Assembly: GCF_900103665.1 (NCBI RefSeq)
Contig: NZ_FNGY01000004.1
Span: 62,001-126,000, forward strand
Origin: Pedobacter steynii
GTDB lineage: Bacteria; Bacteroidota; Bacteroidia; Sphingobacteriales; Sphingobacteriaceae
Direction: 5' to 3'
Length of the DNA stretch: 64,000 nt
In this document: one piece after another, positions 32,121 to 40,484 of the stretch
Layout of the letters: every line of letters starts with the position of its first letter
How positions within the stretch are numbered: the stretch's first letter is position 1
Position numbers and translations under genes: made by a program
The notes under the pieces: generated by a model
Databases searched by the model: none
What the model was told of the DNA's origin: nothing
Seen by the model: only the letters and a program-made list of their open reading frames with translations

Positions 32121-34351
32121 CTTTTTTTTCTGAATGATATTTCAAAAACAAAATAACACAAGGCCAGTATTCCGAACCCAAAAAGTGTGTCTCCAATCGC
32201 ACGCATCCATTTTAGGGTAACCATACCAGGTTGCTGCATCAATTCGCTGGAACGTGCATACCACATTCCATGTGTGATACTTTCCACGGCCTGCCATATC
32301 CCTATCGGTAAAAGGCTGAATAAGGCCATCGTTAATAATCCAATGTTTGTTGACCAAAAGATAAATTTCATCAGCTTTTCATTCCAGACTTCATGACGGA
32401 ACAGGCTTCTTAACACAAAGAGCATCAGACCGATCCCAAGCATTCCATAGACGCCAAATAAGGCCGTATGTCCATGTAGCGCTGTTGTATTTAAACCCTG
32501 GACATAATAGAGTGCTATCGGAGGATTGATAATAAAACCAAAGACCCCTGCACCCAGGAAATTCCAAAAGGCAACTGCGATCATAAAATAGATCGGCCAT
32601 TTATAGTCTTTAATCCATTCGGTAGCTTTGGAAAGCCGGTAATTGTGATAAGCTTCATACCCGATTAATACCAGAGGAACAATCTCCAATGCGCTAAATG
32701 TCGCTCCAAGTGCCATCACACCCACAGGTGTTCCGGAGAAATATAAATGATGACAGGTTCCCAGAATCCCGCCCGACATAAAAACAATGGTCGAAAAAAT
32801 AACATTTATCGTTGCTGTTTTAGTTTTAAGCAAACCTAAACGCACGAATAGAAAAGCAATGACTACCGTTGCGAATACTTCAAAGAATCCCTCCACCCAA
32901 AGATGAACTACCCACCATCTCCAATATTCAGCTATGGCCAGATTGATTTGCCTGCCCCACATTAAACCTGCCGCATAAAACAATGCGATTGCAGTACAGG
33001 AGATCAGAAACATCACGATCAGACTCTTTTCCGCTGTTTTTTGCCTTAATACCGTAAGTAAAGGTCTTACCATTAACGCCAGCCACAGGAACAACCCAAT
33101 CAACAGGAATATCTGCCAGAACCTTCCCAGATCAACATATTCATAACCCTGGTGTCCAAACCAGAAATTGTCAATCAGGTTTAGTTTTTGCATTACCCCC
33201 ATCCATTGGCCTGCCATAGAGCCTAGTACAATGATCAACAGTGCAATAAATAAGAAATTCACACCAAACACCTGAAATTTCGGATCTTTACCGGAAACAG
33301 CCGGGGCGATGTACAAACCTGTGGCAAGCCATGCAGTAGCAATCCAAAAGATGGCCAGTTGTGTATGCCAGGTTCTTGTGATCGAATAAGGCAGAAACTG
33401 GTCTAAAGGAATTCCATAAAACCCATTGCCTTCCACACCATAATGTGCAGTGATGACTCCCATGACTACCTGAAGCACGATCAGCAGGCTGACCACTAAA
33501 AAATACTTTTTAATATGGTACATCGAAGGAGTCATTCCTTGTCTTAAAAGAGGATCTTCTGCAGGTGTTTCGAGGTGTTCATCTTCGCCGGACTTTACAT
33601 GATAAAAAACCAGAATGCCGATACAAAAAATCAGTAGAATGATACTAATACCAGACCAGATCAGTAAATCCGGAGTGGCCACATTTCCTACCAGCTCATC
33701 CGATGGCCAGTTGTGTGTGTAAGATATTTTCGCACCTGGTCTTTCTGTGACCGTGGCCCATGTTGCCCAGAAGAAAAATGCATTCATTTTATGCATCCGT
33801 TCCTTGTCTTTTATAGACATTTTCGGGATGGCATAGTCGTGTCTGAGCTGATCAAATTCGGGCTCATCCATAAACAGGCCTCTGTAATAGTTACTCAGAT
33901 AACTGATGGCTTCCAGACGATCAGCAGAAACGCTGATCGTGTTTGTTTTTTCATTATAGGTATTGCTGCGAACATCTCCCTGGAGCCGCATCTTTAAAGC
34001 GGCCTGTTGCTCTCCATTCAGTGCATCAAAATCCTTATTAAAATCTCTTTTTGCATATTTATTCAAGATAAAGACGGCTTCCCTATGAAGCCAGTCGGCG
34101 GTCCAATCGGGCGCAACATATGCACCATGTCCCCAGATTGTACCGACTTCCTGACCACCCATACTTTGCCATATATTCTGACCATCTTTAATTTCCTGCC
34201 CTGTAAAGACAACCTGGTTCCCAACGGAAATTATCCGGTCAGGAACCGGTGGCGCTTGCTGGTAAATTTCATATCCATAATAGCCTAAAACGGCAAAGGA
34301 GATACTCATTACCAGTGCAAAACCTATCCAAAGTTTTCTCTCTTTGTTCAT
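32117..34351 (-). CDS. norB: Quinol-type nitric oxide reductase (qNOR)
   Basis: A 744-residue single-subunit NO reductase (NorZ/qNOR type) that reduces two NO to N2O at the inner membrane using quinol. The N-terminal extension with one TM segment and a periplasmic domain (GQEIKDGQNIWQSMGGQEVGTIWGHGAYVAPDWTADWL) replaces NorC. The 12-TM NorB core follows with heme/FeB histidines in TWHTQLAIFWIATAWLATGLY, VVHLWVEGFFEVFATVVIAFLF (the glutamates near FeB), GILGTCHHLYFSG and ALHGHTALFGVYGMLGIGLM. It begins two bases after the azurin stop and overlaps nrdD by four bases. No norC is needed or present. Confidence 0.95.
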   Translation of the reverse strand: MNKERKLWIGFALVMSISFAVLGYYGYEIYQQAPPVPDRIISVGNQVVFTGQEIKDGQNIWQSMGGQEVGTIWGHGAYVAPDWTADWLHREAVFILNKYAKRDFNKDFDALNGEQQAALKMRLQGDVRSNTYNEKTNTISVSADRLEAISYLSNYYRGLFMDEPEFDQLRHDYAIPKMSIKDKERMHKMNAFFFWATWATVTERPGAKISYTHNWPSDELVGNVATPDLLIWSGISIILLIFCIGILVFYHVKSGEDEHLETPAEDPLLRQGMTPSMYHIKKYFLVVSLLIVLQVVMGVITAHYGVEGNGFYGIPLDQFLPYSITRTWHTQLAIFWIATAWLATGLYIAPAVSGKDPKFQVFGVNFLFIALLIIVLGSMAGQWMGVMQKLNLIDNFWFGHQGYEYVDLGRFWQIFLLIGLFLWLALMVRPLLTVLRQKTAEKSLIVMFLISCTAIALFYAAGLMWGRQINLAIAEYWRWWVVHLWVEGFFEVFATVVIAFLFVRLGLLKTKTATINVIFSTIVFMSGGILGTCHHLYFSGTPVGVMALGATFSALEIVPLVLIGYEAYHNYRLSKATEWIKDYKWPIYFMIAVAFWNFLGAGVFGFIINPPIALYYVQGLNTTALHGHTALFGVYGMLGIGLMLFVLRSLFRHEVWNEKLMKFIFWSTNIGLLTMALFSLLPIGIWQAVESITHGMWYARSSELMQQPGMVTLKWMRAIGDTLFGFGILALCYFVFEISFRKKR

Positions 34352-34353
34352 TT

Positions 34354-34887
34354 TTACTCTACAATTAACTTACCTTTCATCATAGAAAAATGTCCTGGAA
34401 ACGAACAGATATAATCATAGCTGCCTTTTTCAGGAATGGTAAACTCAATCGTATCCGATTCGCCTCCGCCAATAAGCTTGGTATGCGCGATAACGCTGGC
34501 ACTTTCAGATTTAGGAATGTAGTCGTTGTCTTTAGCGGTCATCGCTTTTTGCGCAAATGCATTAAGGTCAGTCCCTTGTTTTAAGACTACAAAATTATGT
34601 CCCATTGCCGTTTTCTCCATTTTTCCGGTATGCTTAAATACCAGAGTGATGGTCTGACCTGCTTTAACACGCAGTTCTGTTTTGTCGTACTGCATCTGGT
34701 CATTTCCCTCCAGCGTCAGGGAGTTGCTGATTTCAGGCTGAACAGCACTGCTCTCCTCCTGAACCGGCTCCGCAGTGGTTTCCTGAACTGAACCTGCAGC
34801 CGGACTTTTATCTGCGTTTCCGCCACAGGAACTGAGTATAAAAACAAATGCAAATAGTAATGCTGAAGTACGGATTGATCTTTTCAT
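34354..34887 (-). CDS. Azurin-type blue copper lipoprotein
   Basis: A 177-residue lipoprotein with lipobox SSC at Cys21, a ~35-residue Glu/Ser-rich linker, and an azurin cupredoxin domain from about residue 50. Type 1 copper ligands are visible: His in MGHNFVVL, and Cys, His and Met in YICSFPGHFSMMKGKLIV. The disulfide of classical azurin is less clear. Lipid-anchored azurins transfer electrons in the periplasm; next to qNOR it might accept or donate electrons for NO or N2O reduction, or serve NosZ. It is the first gene of the leftward norB operon, 113 bases after the Crp/Fnr gene, with a near-consensus TGAT-like box upstream. Confidence 0.92.
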   Translation of the reverse strand: MKRSIRTSALLFAFVFILSSCGGNADKSPAAGSVQETTAEPVQEESSAVQPEISNSLTLEGNDQMQYDKTELRVKAGQTITLVFKHTGKMEKTAMGHNFVVLKQGTDLNAFAQKAMTAKDNDYIPKSESASVIAHTKLIGGGESDTIEFTIPEKGSYDYICSFPGHFSMMKGKLIVE

Positions 34888-34979
34888 TTTGATTATTTTT
34901 AATGGTGATTATTAATTTATATGAAGTAATTAGCTGAAGTAATGGGTCAAAGTTATGATGGAGATACAGGTCATTTTTA

Positions 34980-34991
34980 TGACTGAAATCA
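34980..34991. promoter_or_regulatory. Near-consensus Fnr/Crp box upstream of the azurin-norB operon
   Basis: On the minus strand TGATTTCAGTCA (TGAT-N4-GTCA) differs from the nos boxes by a single base and sits inside the slightly longer symmetry TATGA-N6-TCATA. It is 93-104 bases upstream of the azurin ATG, between it and the regulator gene. Confidence 0.4.
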
Positions 34992-35000
34992 TAAAGCATA

Positions 35001-35597
35001 CTATCGGTACACTTTGCGGTTATCGATGGTCAGTTCCCCCTTTTTTTCCAGGGATTTTATAGAACGGATCACGGTTTCCACCCTTAATCCGGTTAGATCA
35101 GCAATTTGTTGCCGTGTAATTTCCACCCTGTATTTTTCTCCTGCGGGCACTTTATTGATCTTAATTTTAAAATGGTCAATGAGTTTGAGGACGCGGTGTT
35201 CGGGGTCCTGAGAAGAGATTTCTGAGGCCATAACAGATTTAAAATAAAGCCGTTCGGCGAGGTTAACCGTAATCTTAAGATGAATTTGGGGATTGGAGGT
35301 TAGTAGTTCCAGAAACTTATCTTTCGCCAGGAGGAAGACTTCCGAAGGCGCGATCGCCTCTGCATTGGCGGGATAACTATCTTTAATGAAAAGAGGTGGT
35401 TCTCCGAAGCTGTCCCCCTCTGTAAAAATTCCCTGCACAAATTCCTTTCCGTCGTCATTAAAATTATTCATTTTTACCGCTCCTTTCAGGATCTGAAAGT
35501 AATACCTGGGCGTGTCACCTTGTCTGAATAACATTTCTCCCTTTTCAAAACTTGCGGTTTTGGCACCAAACTGAATTAAAAAATGCTCCTCAATCAT
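35001..35597 (-). CDS. Crp/Fnr-family transcriptional regulator without Fe-S cysteines
   Basis: A 198-residue regulator: cyclic-nucleotide-binding beta-roll at ~10-125 (FEKGEMLFRQGDTPRYYFQILKG, GDSFGEPPLF), dimer helix, then a winged HTH (ITRQQIADLTGLRVETVIRSIKSLEKKG). It contains no cysteine, so it is not an Fe-S FNR; a DNR/NnrR-type sensor using heme or another ligand is possible. The recognition helix has Val-Glu-Thr-x-x-Arg, closer to FNR (VETISR) than to CRP (RETVGR), consistent with TGAT-N4-ATCA targets. It stands immediately before the azurin-norB operon and probably controls it and the nos promoter; the palindrome at 35677-35694 may allow self-regulation. Confidence 0.88.
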   Translation of the reverse strand: MIEEHFLIQFGAKTASFEKGEMLFRQGDTPRYYFQILKGAVKMNNFNDDGKEFVQGIFTEGDSFGEPPLFIKDSYPANAEAIAPSEVFLLAKDKFLELLTSNPQIHLKITVNLAERLYFKSVMASEISSQDPEHRVLKLIDHFKIKINKVPAGEKYRVEITRQQIADLTGLRVETVIRSIKSLEKKGELTIDNRKVYR

Positions 35598-35676
35598 GCT
35601 TTACTTTCATTAAGTCCGGAGGTCATCCATCCTGGAGCTAAGTTAAATGGCAGCTGGTCATCCTTTCGGAAGCGGG

Positions 35677-35694
35677 ATCACTTATAAAAGTGAT
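35677..35694. promoter_or_regulatory. ATCACTT-ATAA-AAGTGAT palindrome upstream of the Crp/Fnr gene
   Basis: A perfect 7-bp inverted repeat with a 4-base centre, 80-97 bases upstream of the Crp/Fnr start and just after the end of the TonB receptor gene. It might be an operator of the regulator or a hairpin at the end of the receptor transcript; there is no U-tract. Confidence 0.4.
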
Positions 35695-35726
35695 GTTCAG
35701 CATTGTTTACCGGCCTGATCACTTAT

Positions 35727-37748
35727 TTAGAATTTCAAAGTCAGCATGCCATAAATATTCCTTCCCGGTCTTAACATCGAACCCCAGTCTAAATGTTCTG
35801 CATACGCTTTGTTAAACAGATTTTCTATGCCTGCTGAAAAGTTCAGCTGATACCGGCTCATTGCAAAACTATAACCCGACCTCAGGTTGAATACCGTATA
35901 TCCCCGGGTTTCTTTTTCGCCAAAATCCAGACTGACCTGGTTTTGCCGGAGGCTGATTTCATTTTCTGCCTGCAGAAATAAACGGCGATGCAGGAAACGA
36001 AGGCTCGTGATGGTTTTTATCGGAGCGATCAGGGGTAAGGGGTTATTTCGATGGTCTTCGCCCTGCAGCCATTTCCAGGTATTGTTAAGGATAAAGTGCT
36101 GATGGAAAAACTGGTAATTAAAACTGGATTCTGCGCCAAATAATTTTGCGGAAGGAATATTTTCATAAGCACGGACACCAGCAGCACCGGTCGTCATTAC
36201 GCTTAATTCCGGTTGGGTTTTCCCGATGATGTAATGCTGTACCAGGCTGCCAAAGGCCGTTAATTTCCAGGAAAAATCCGTTGTTGAAAACAACAGGTTT
36301 AATTCGCCATTCCAGGCCTGTTCATTCTTCAACAATGGATTTCCAACATAATCGTGATTGTCCATCCGGTTAAACAGATAGAAGCCAAATCGTTCAGATG
36401 TGGTTGGCGACCTTTCATTCAGCCCTCCGCTCACATACACGGTAAAAAGCGGACTCAAAAACCGGGTATAACTGACATTCACATTTTTCAGGAACCGGTT
36501 AAGGGGCTGATGGACCTCATAACCTAAAACCGCGAACTGGTTTTTCCCCATCTGGTCAGCGAGTTTTGAAGATGCGATTTCCACCCGTAGTTTAAGATCC
36601 AGGCGACTTTTCTCATTGAGAAAAATCCCATCCTCCAAAAAGAGCCCTGCTACAACCTGATGATTTTCGGGCCATGTTTTCATATACATTGGTGCCGCTC
36701 CCTGGGGATACATGGTCATATCTGCTTTCACTGAATTGTAATAAAAGTCTGTTTTCAACTTCAATATATGCTTTCCCCGGGGTTTGAGTCGAAACTGAAA
36801 AAATGCACCCAGCGTATGGCTTTCTCCGGGCATATCCATGTGCATTGTTACCGTTGGTCTCCGGGTATCGTCCATCGCATGACGGACGGAGTTTGCATAC
36901 ACTTTTGCGTCCATCTCCTGCAGGATGCCGGGTTGACCTTTCAACTCATAGCTAAGCGAGGCGATTCTGGCCTTTGCATAACCCACATCCATCGGCAATG
37001 CCGGAAAACCAATGTTCCAGCCATCATCCAATAGAAAATCCGCCTTAATCAGGCTATTTTTACTGACCAGATATTTTCCGGAAACACTGGTATTTAATTT
37101 TTCATATTGGGAGAAGGCGATCCTTTGGCCGAGGCCATCCATATAATCCCCTGCTTTTCTATAGACGCCACTTACCCGCAACGCCCAACGGTTCGCGCTG
37201 TAGTTCATCGCAAGTACATTCTGTACCGATGCAGCAGCCGAATAATATCCGGAGGCCATGCTTCCGCTAAGTCTGACATTCGAATCAATAACGGCGTCGG
37301 CCAGTTTCAGGTTTAACGTACCACCCACTGTAGCACCCATACTCATCCCCTCTCCGCCGTTCCTGACCTCGATACTTTTCAGGTTAACAGGCTCCGTATA
37401 AATTGTTGCGGGATCCATTTTATCCGTGCATGCGCCAAAGATTTTCATCCCGTCAATGACCACATTCACCTAGCCGCCGGAAAATCCCCGGAGTACAGGT
37501 TCCATTCCTAGCGGTCCCCGTTTAATTAAACTCAGCCCTTCCACCTTCGCCAGGATATCGTCTATGCCCGAAAGCATAGACGATTGATAAAAGGCCGTTC
37601 GCGGATGTTTACTTTTCCGGCTCGTATGGATCTGAACTTCTTTTAATGCCAATTCCTTCATGACACTATCTTGTTTAGTCTGAGCTACCGCCAGTGATCC
37701 GGAAAGGAGTAAAAAAACAACTGGAACAGATTTAAAATAAATGTCCAT
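35727..37748 (-). pseudogene. Copper-type TonB-dependent receptor interrupted by an in-frame TAG
   Basis: Two same-phase frames, 37748-37470 and 37469-35727, join into a ~673-codon outer-membrane receptor. The first has a Sec signal (MDIYFKSVPVVFLLLSGSLAVAQ) and the start of the plug (ILAKVEGLSLIKRGPLGMEPVLRGFSGG); the second continues VNVVIDGMKIFGACTDKMDPATIY, the plug motif of the OprC/NosA-type copper receptors, then the 22-strand barrel ending in LTLKF. A TAG at 37470-37472 stands where family members usually have a glutamine or similar residue (SGG-x-VN). A GTG right after it could restart translation, but without a signal peptide. OprC/NosA supplies copper for NosZ. Loss of function is inferred; a sequence error is the alternative. 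Confidence 0.8.
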
Positions 37749-37752
37749 CGCC

Positions 37753-38574
37753 TTAAAATGTAAGGTCAAAAAATGTGTTCAGGTTTTGTCCCGCTTTGCT
37801 TAGCCCAAGATTGATCCTCCATTCACCGGTCATGGTGAAATTGACTTTCCCTTTATAGCGTCCGTTTTTGGTAATCACAGGATTGATGTTATTGGGAGAA
37901 CCGTGTCCCATAGCCGGCATTTCCGGTGTCATGGATACAACATAATCATCCACCGGAAGAAAGGTCATCTTATCCTGTTGACGATGAATGGTCAACTCCA
38001 TCTCATTGATTCCAATTTTTGGATTGGCAGGTAAAAAGCAGGAAACAACCAGTTTGGCCCCATCAGCAGTGCTGATCATTTTCACCCTCGCCGGCAGGGA
38101 GGCTTTAACTTCCAATGGCAACAGGGCTATTGCAGAATTATTTTGTCCTTCTTTTTTAACAGTTACCTTAAAAGACCATTTATTCTGACCAGCAGCAGCG
38201 CCAGGCATGGTAAAAACTGCAGCACAAGGGAACAGTGTATTTTCAGCCTGGTTGCTTTCCGGTTGAAAGCAAGGTGCGGCATGAGACATTTGCATTCCAT
38301 TCATGTCCATATCCATAACAGGCAGGACTTGTATCCCGGCTTTTGTGATTGATTGATTGGAAAGAGAATCATAAAGTGCCAGGAACAGCTTGTTATGTCC
38401 TGTCGTTATGGTCGTCTGCGACCAGAGCTCTACCTTGGTAGCAGCACCTAAGGCATAACCTTCTGAGATCTTTATTAACCCTTCTTTAGGGTCGGTAGAA
38501 ATTGTATGATTCGAATCTTTTTTACAGGCCGCAAAAACGGTCAGCAAAAAGACAATAGTATATCGCTTTTTCAT
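37753..38574 (-). CDS. Met/His-rich exported lipoprotein of the copper-receptor cluster
   Basis: A 273-residue lipoprotein (Cys17 in FAACKK) with two FixH/YtkA-like immunoglobulin-type halves, about residues 35-150 and 155-273. Metal-like motifs are visible: MDMDMNGMQMSHA near residues 86-98 in the first half, and MTPEMPAMGHGSPN in the second. FixH-type and YtkA-type domains occur on copper-handling proteins. It precedes the copper-type TonB receptor by four bases and is probably cotranscribed with it. The 64-bp inverted-repeat element, also found before nosY, lies 80-142 bases upstream. Copper capture for the receptor or periplasm is the likely role. Confidence 0.78.
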   Translation of the reverse strand: MKKRYTIVFLLTVFAACKKDSNHTISTDPKEGLIKISEGYALGAATKVELWSQTTITTGHNKLFLALYDSLSNQSITKAGIQVLPVMDMDMNGMQMSHAAPCFQPESNQAENTLFPCAAVFTMPGAAAGQNKWSFKVTVKKEGQNNSAIALLPLEVKASLPARVKMISTADGAKLVVSCFLPANPKIGINEMELTIHRQQDKMTFLPVDDYVVSMTPEMPAMGHGSPNNINPVITKNGRYKGKVNFTMTGEWRINLGLSKAGQNLNTFFDLTF

Positions 38575-38653
38575 CAGAATATATTTGTTTTTTTTCGTGT
38601 TGTTTATTGATCCTCAAAGGTTCTCAAGAACTCGTAAACTTGGTTTAAAGGTG

Positions 38654-38716
38654 ATGAAGCGATCATGACCTTATGTTCATTTCGTTATGTGTTCTGTAAG
38701 ATCACGATGGTTTCAT
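38654..38716 (-). repeat. 64-bp inverted-repeat element, copy B (upstream of the copper lipoprotein)
   Basis: This copy aligns end to end with 18536-18599, with one deleted base and about eight substitutions. Arms are ATGAAGCGATCATGACCTT and the complement-like AAGATCACGATGGTTTCAT. It lies upstream of a leftward gene, just as copy A does. The two changes that break symmetry in the second half of the arms (C at 38669, C at 38705) are G-U pairs in leftward RNA. Confidence 0.72.
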
Positions 38717-38774
38717 ATGGATCTGAGGTAAAATAAGGGCAATGTTTCGGATATTGAAGACTAGTTCACTGAGA

Positions 38775-39140
38775 TCATACCAAAGGAGGATGAAATATAT
38801 GATCAGAAATCGTGTGCGTATAATTCAGGAGAAAAGGTGTATTTCCTTTACAGGACAGAATGAATTCGACAACCAAATCTTCGGCAGTAACCGTAAGAAA
38901 TAAAGGGATATCTAGCTGTTTCCCGACAGAACCAGCTTCCCTTTCGGTTCTTTCCGCATGAGCAAGGCTTTTTTTCAAAACGCATTTGCCCTCACAATGT
39001 ATTTCCGGCCGGTTTCTGTTTTCGCAAAGTGCGCTACTGACGTATGCTTTATTCAGCTGATAAATTGTAATTAATCCCAACGTGGCCATACATTGAAAAC
39101 CCAAAGACAATATTAATATGATGCTGATGATCTTTTTCAT
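38775..39140 (-). CDS. Small exported protein with CENRNRPE-x2-C-x3-C motif
   Basis: A 121-residue protein. Residues 4-27 form a signal or membrane anchor, followed by LCENRNRPEIHCEGKCVLKK with Cys39, Cys49 and Cys53 and two His. The rest is a short helical and strand region ending HIFHPPLV. This CENxxxPExxCxGKCxLKK pattern recurs in small Bacteroidota proteins encoded just before copper TonB receptor operons; the function is unknown, and metal binding by the Cys/His set is inference. It is the first gene of the leftward copper set, 200 bases before the Met-rich lipoprotein. Confidence 0.75.
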   Translation of the reverse strand: MKKIISIILILSLGFQCMATLGLITIYQLNKAYVSSALCENRNRPEIHCEGKCVLKKSLAHAERTEREAGSVGKQLDIPLFLTVTAEDLVVEFILSCKGNTPFLLNYTHTISDHIFHPPLV

Positions 39141-39516
39141 CCTTTAGATAGCTGGGAAATTATAGGGATAAAAGTAAGTAATCAATAAACGCTAATTAAT
39201 GATGCAGAGGGGTTAAAAAACTGATCGTTATCAGGAATTCGTTTGGTCCATGGTAGCGATGTGAATAGGAAACGATTGAATTTCTTCAAATCCTGGCGGG
39301 TATCCGGCATATAATAGCGAATCCTATCCGGGATCAGGGAGGGAAATGTTCTGTACCTTGCAGTATTGGAACTGCTCCCGGTTATACGCGCTCAAACCAG
39401 GCTTTATATTCGGTCTATACTCGGTGCAACCTCGCTTGGATGCGTGTTAAAGGCGGGTAAGAACGCAGTATACATCGGGTAAAGATCCAATGAAAGCGCA
39501 ACTTAAATAAAAAGAG
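39141..39516. other. Gene-free stretch between divergent genes
   Basis: About 375 bases between the small Cys-motif gene and the DUF6266 gene. It must hold both promoters; I see no gene, RNA or clear operator, though the last 130 bases are unusually G/C-rich for the window. Confidence 0.45.
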
Positions 39517-40329
39517 ATGGCAAAAATTACAAAAGGATTGTTAGGTGGTTTCAGCGGAAAGGTGGGTACCGTTGTCGGCTATACTTTGTATGGCATAGAC
39601 CGGATGAGGAGTTTACCGGATAGAACAGCTCCGCCCACTGTAAATGAATTGAAAAACAGGAGCCGGTTTAAACTGATACAGGAGGTTGTTAACTGTATTA
39701 AGGATCTGGTCAAGGTTGGTTTTAAAGACTATTGGACCGTTAGCGGGGGTACACGTGCTGCCCTTTCCTATAACCGCCGGTTTGCGCTTAAAACAAATGA
39801 AGAAGCCGACTATATCGATCCTGCTCAATTTAAAATCAGTGGTGGAACGCTCCCCGGCTTAACTACTGCGGTTGTGGTACAGGAAAGAGAAGATATGCTC
39901 CGTTTTAGCTGGAATCCGGCGAACATCGACGGTGGCTCCCCTTATGATCAGGTGATGCTTTTGGCCATAGATATGCAGGACCGGAAGGCGGCTTACCAGT
40001 GTACTGGTAACTTCAGGAGTTCAGGAACAGATGTGCTCCAGCTTCCCGAAGCGCTGAAAGGAAAAGAAGTAGACGTTTACATTGCGGTAGTGGCTAAGGA
40101 CAGATGCAGTCAATCGGAGAGCCAGTATTTAGGGCGTTTAAGACTACAGGAAGAACCAGAATTGCAGGAAAAGCCAGAACTAAAGGAAGAAACAGGATTA
40201 CGGGAGGAACCAGAAGTACAGGAAAAACCAAGGCTACAGAAAGTGCCATTGCCCCTGGGGGATGAAGTGGAAACCAATCCCTTCCCTCCTGTCGCCGCCC
40301 ATGTACGCCTGCCGGGAATAAGGCTATGA
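39517..40329 (+). CDS. DUF6266 family protein with C-terminal hexapeptide repeats
   Basis: A 270-residue protein whose start, ITKGLLGGFSGKVGTVVGYT, followed by SLPDRTAPPTVNEL and RSRFKLIQE, identifies the DUF6266 family, widespread and multicopy in Pedobacter and relatives. The family is predicted to be all-beta after an N-terminal glycine-rich stretch. Residues ~210-245 are six tandem six-residue units of the LQEEPE/LQEKPE type, forming a charged low-complexity tail not typical of the family core. There is no signal peptide. Function unknown; some members sit near contractile or surface systems, but nothing here shows that. Confidence 0.8.
   Translation: MAKITKGLLGGFSGKVGTVVGYTLYGIDRMRSLPDRTAPPTVNELKNRSRFKLIQEVVNCIKDLVKVGFKDYWTVSGGTRAALSYNRRFALKTNEEADYIDPAQFKISGGTLPGLTTAVVVQEREDMLRFSWNPANIDGGSPYDQVMLLAIDMQDRKAAYQCTGNFRSSGTDVLQLPEALKGKEVDVYIAVVAKDRCSQSESQYLGRLRLQEEPELQEKPELKEETGLREEPEVQEKPRLQKVPLPLGDEVETNPFPPVAAHVRLPGIRL
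40144..40251 (+). repeat. Six 18-nt tandem units coding LQEEPE-like hexapeptides
   Basis: Six 18-base units (LQEEPE, LQEKPE, LKEETG, LREEPE, VQEKPR, LQKVPL) near the 3' end of the DUF6266 gene. The first five are strong; the last is degenerate. Unit number probably varies among strains. Confidence 0.8.
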
Positions 40330-40484
40330 TCTTCTGAATAATCTTTATGGCTTTCATTTATAAATGCGGATAATTATTTAGCTTTGATACAAGAATTAAC
40401 GCTGCTCAACCTTTTTGTTTTATTCTTTTTTTTTGTAATAAGACCCTAAGAATCGTTGGTTCCATACCCTTTATTAAATATACT

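Noticed and set aside
35727..37469. Independent 580-residue receptor starting at a GTG
   Set aside because: It lacks a signal peptide and the N-terminal plug, and follows the first part of the same receptor after one TAG.
40094..40357. Leftward hydrophobic ORF across the hexapeptide repeats
   Set aside because: It is an antisense shadow; its Val/Leu/Pro pattern is the complement of the Glu/Gln repeats.
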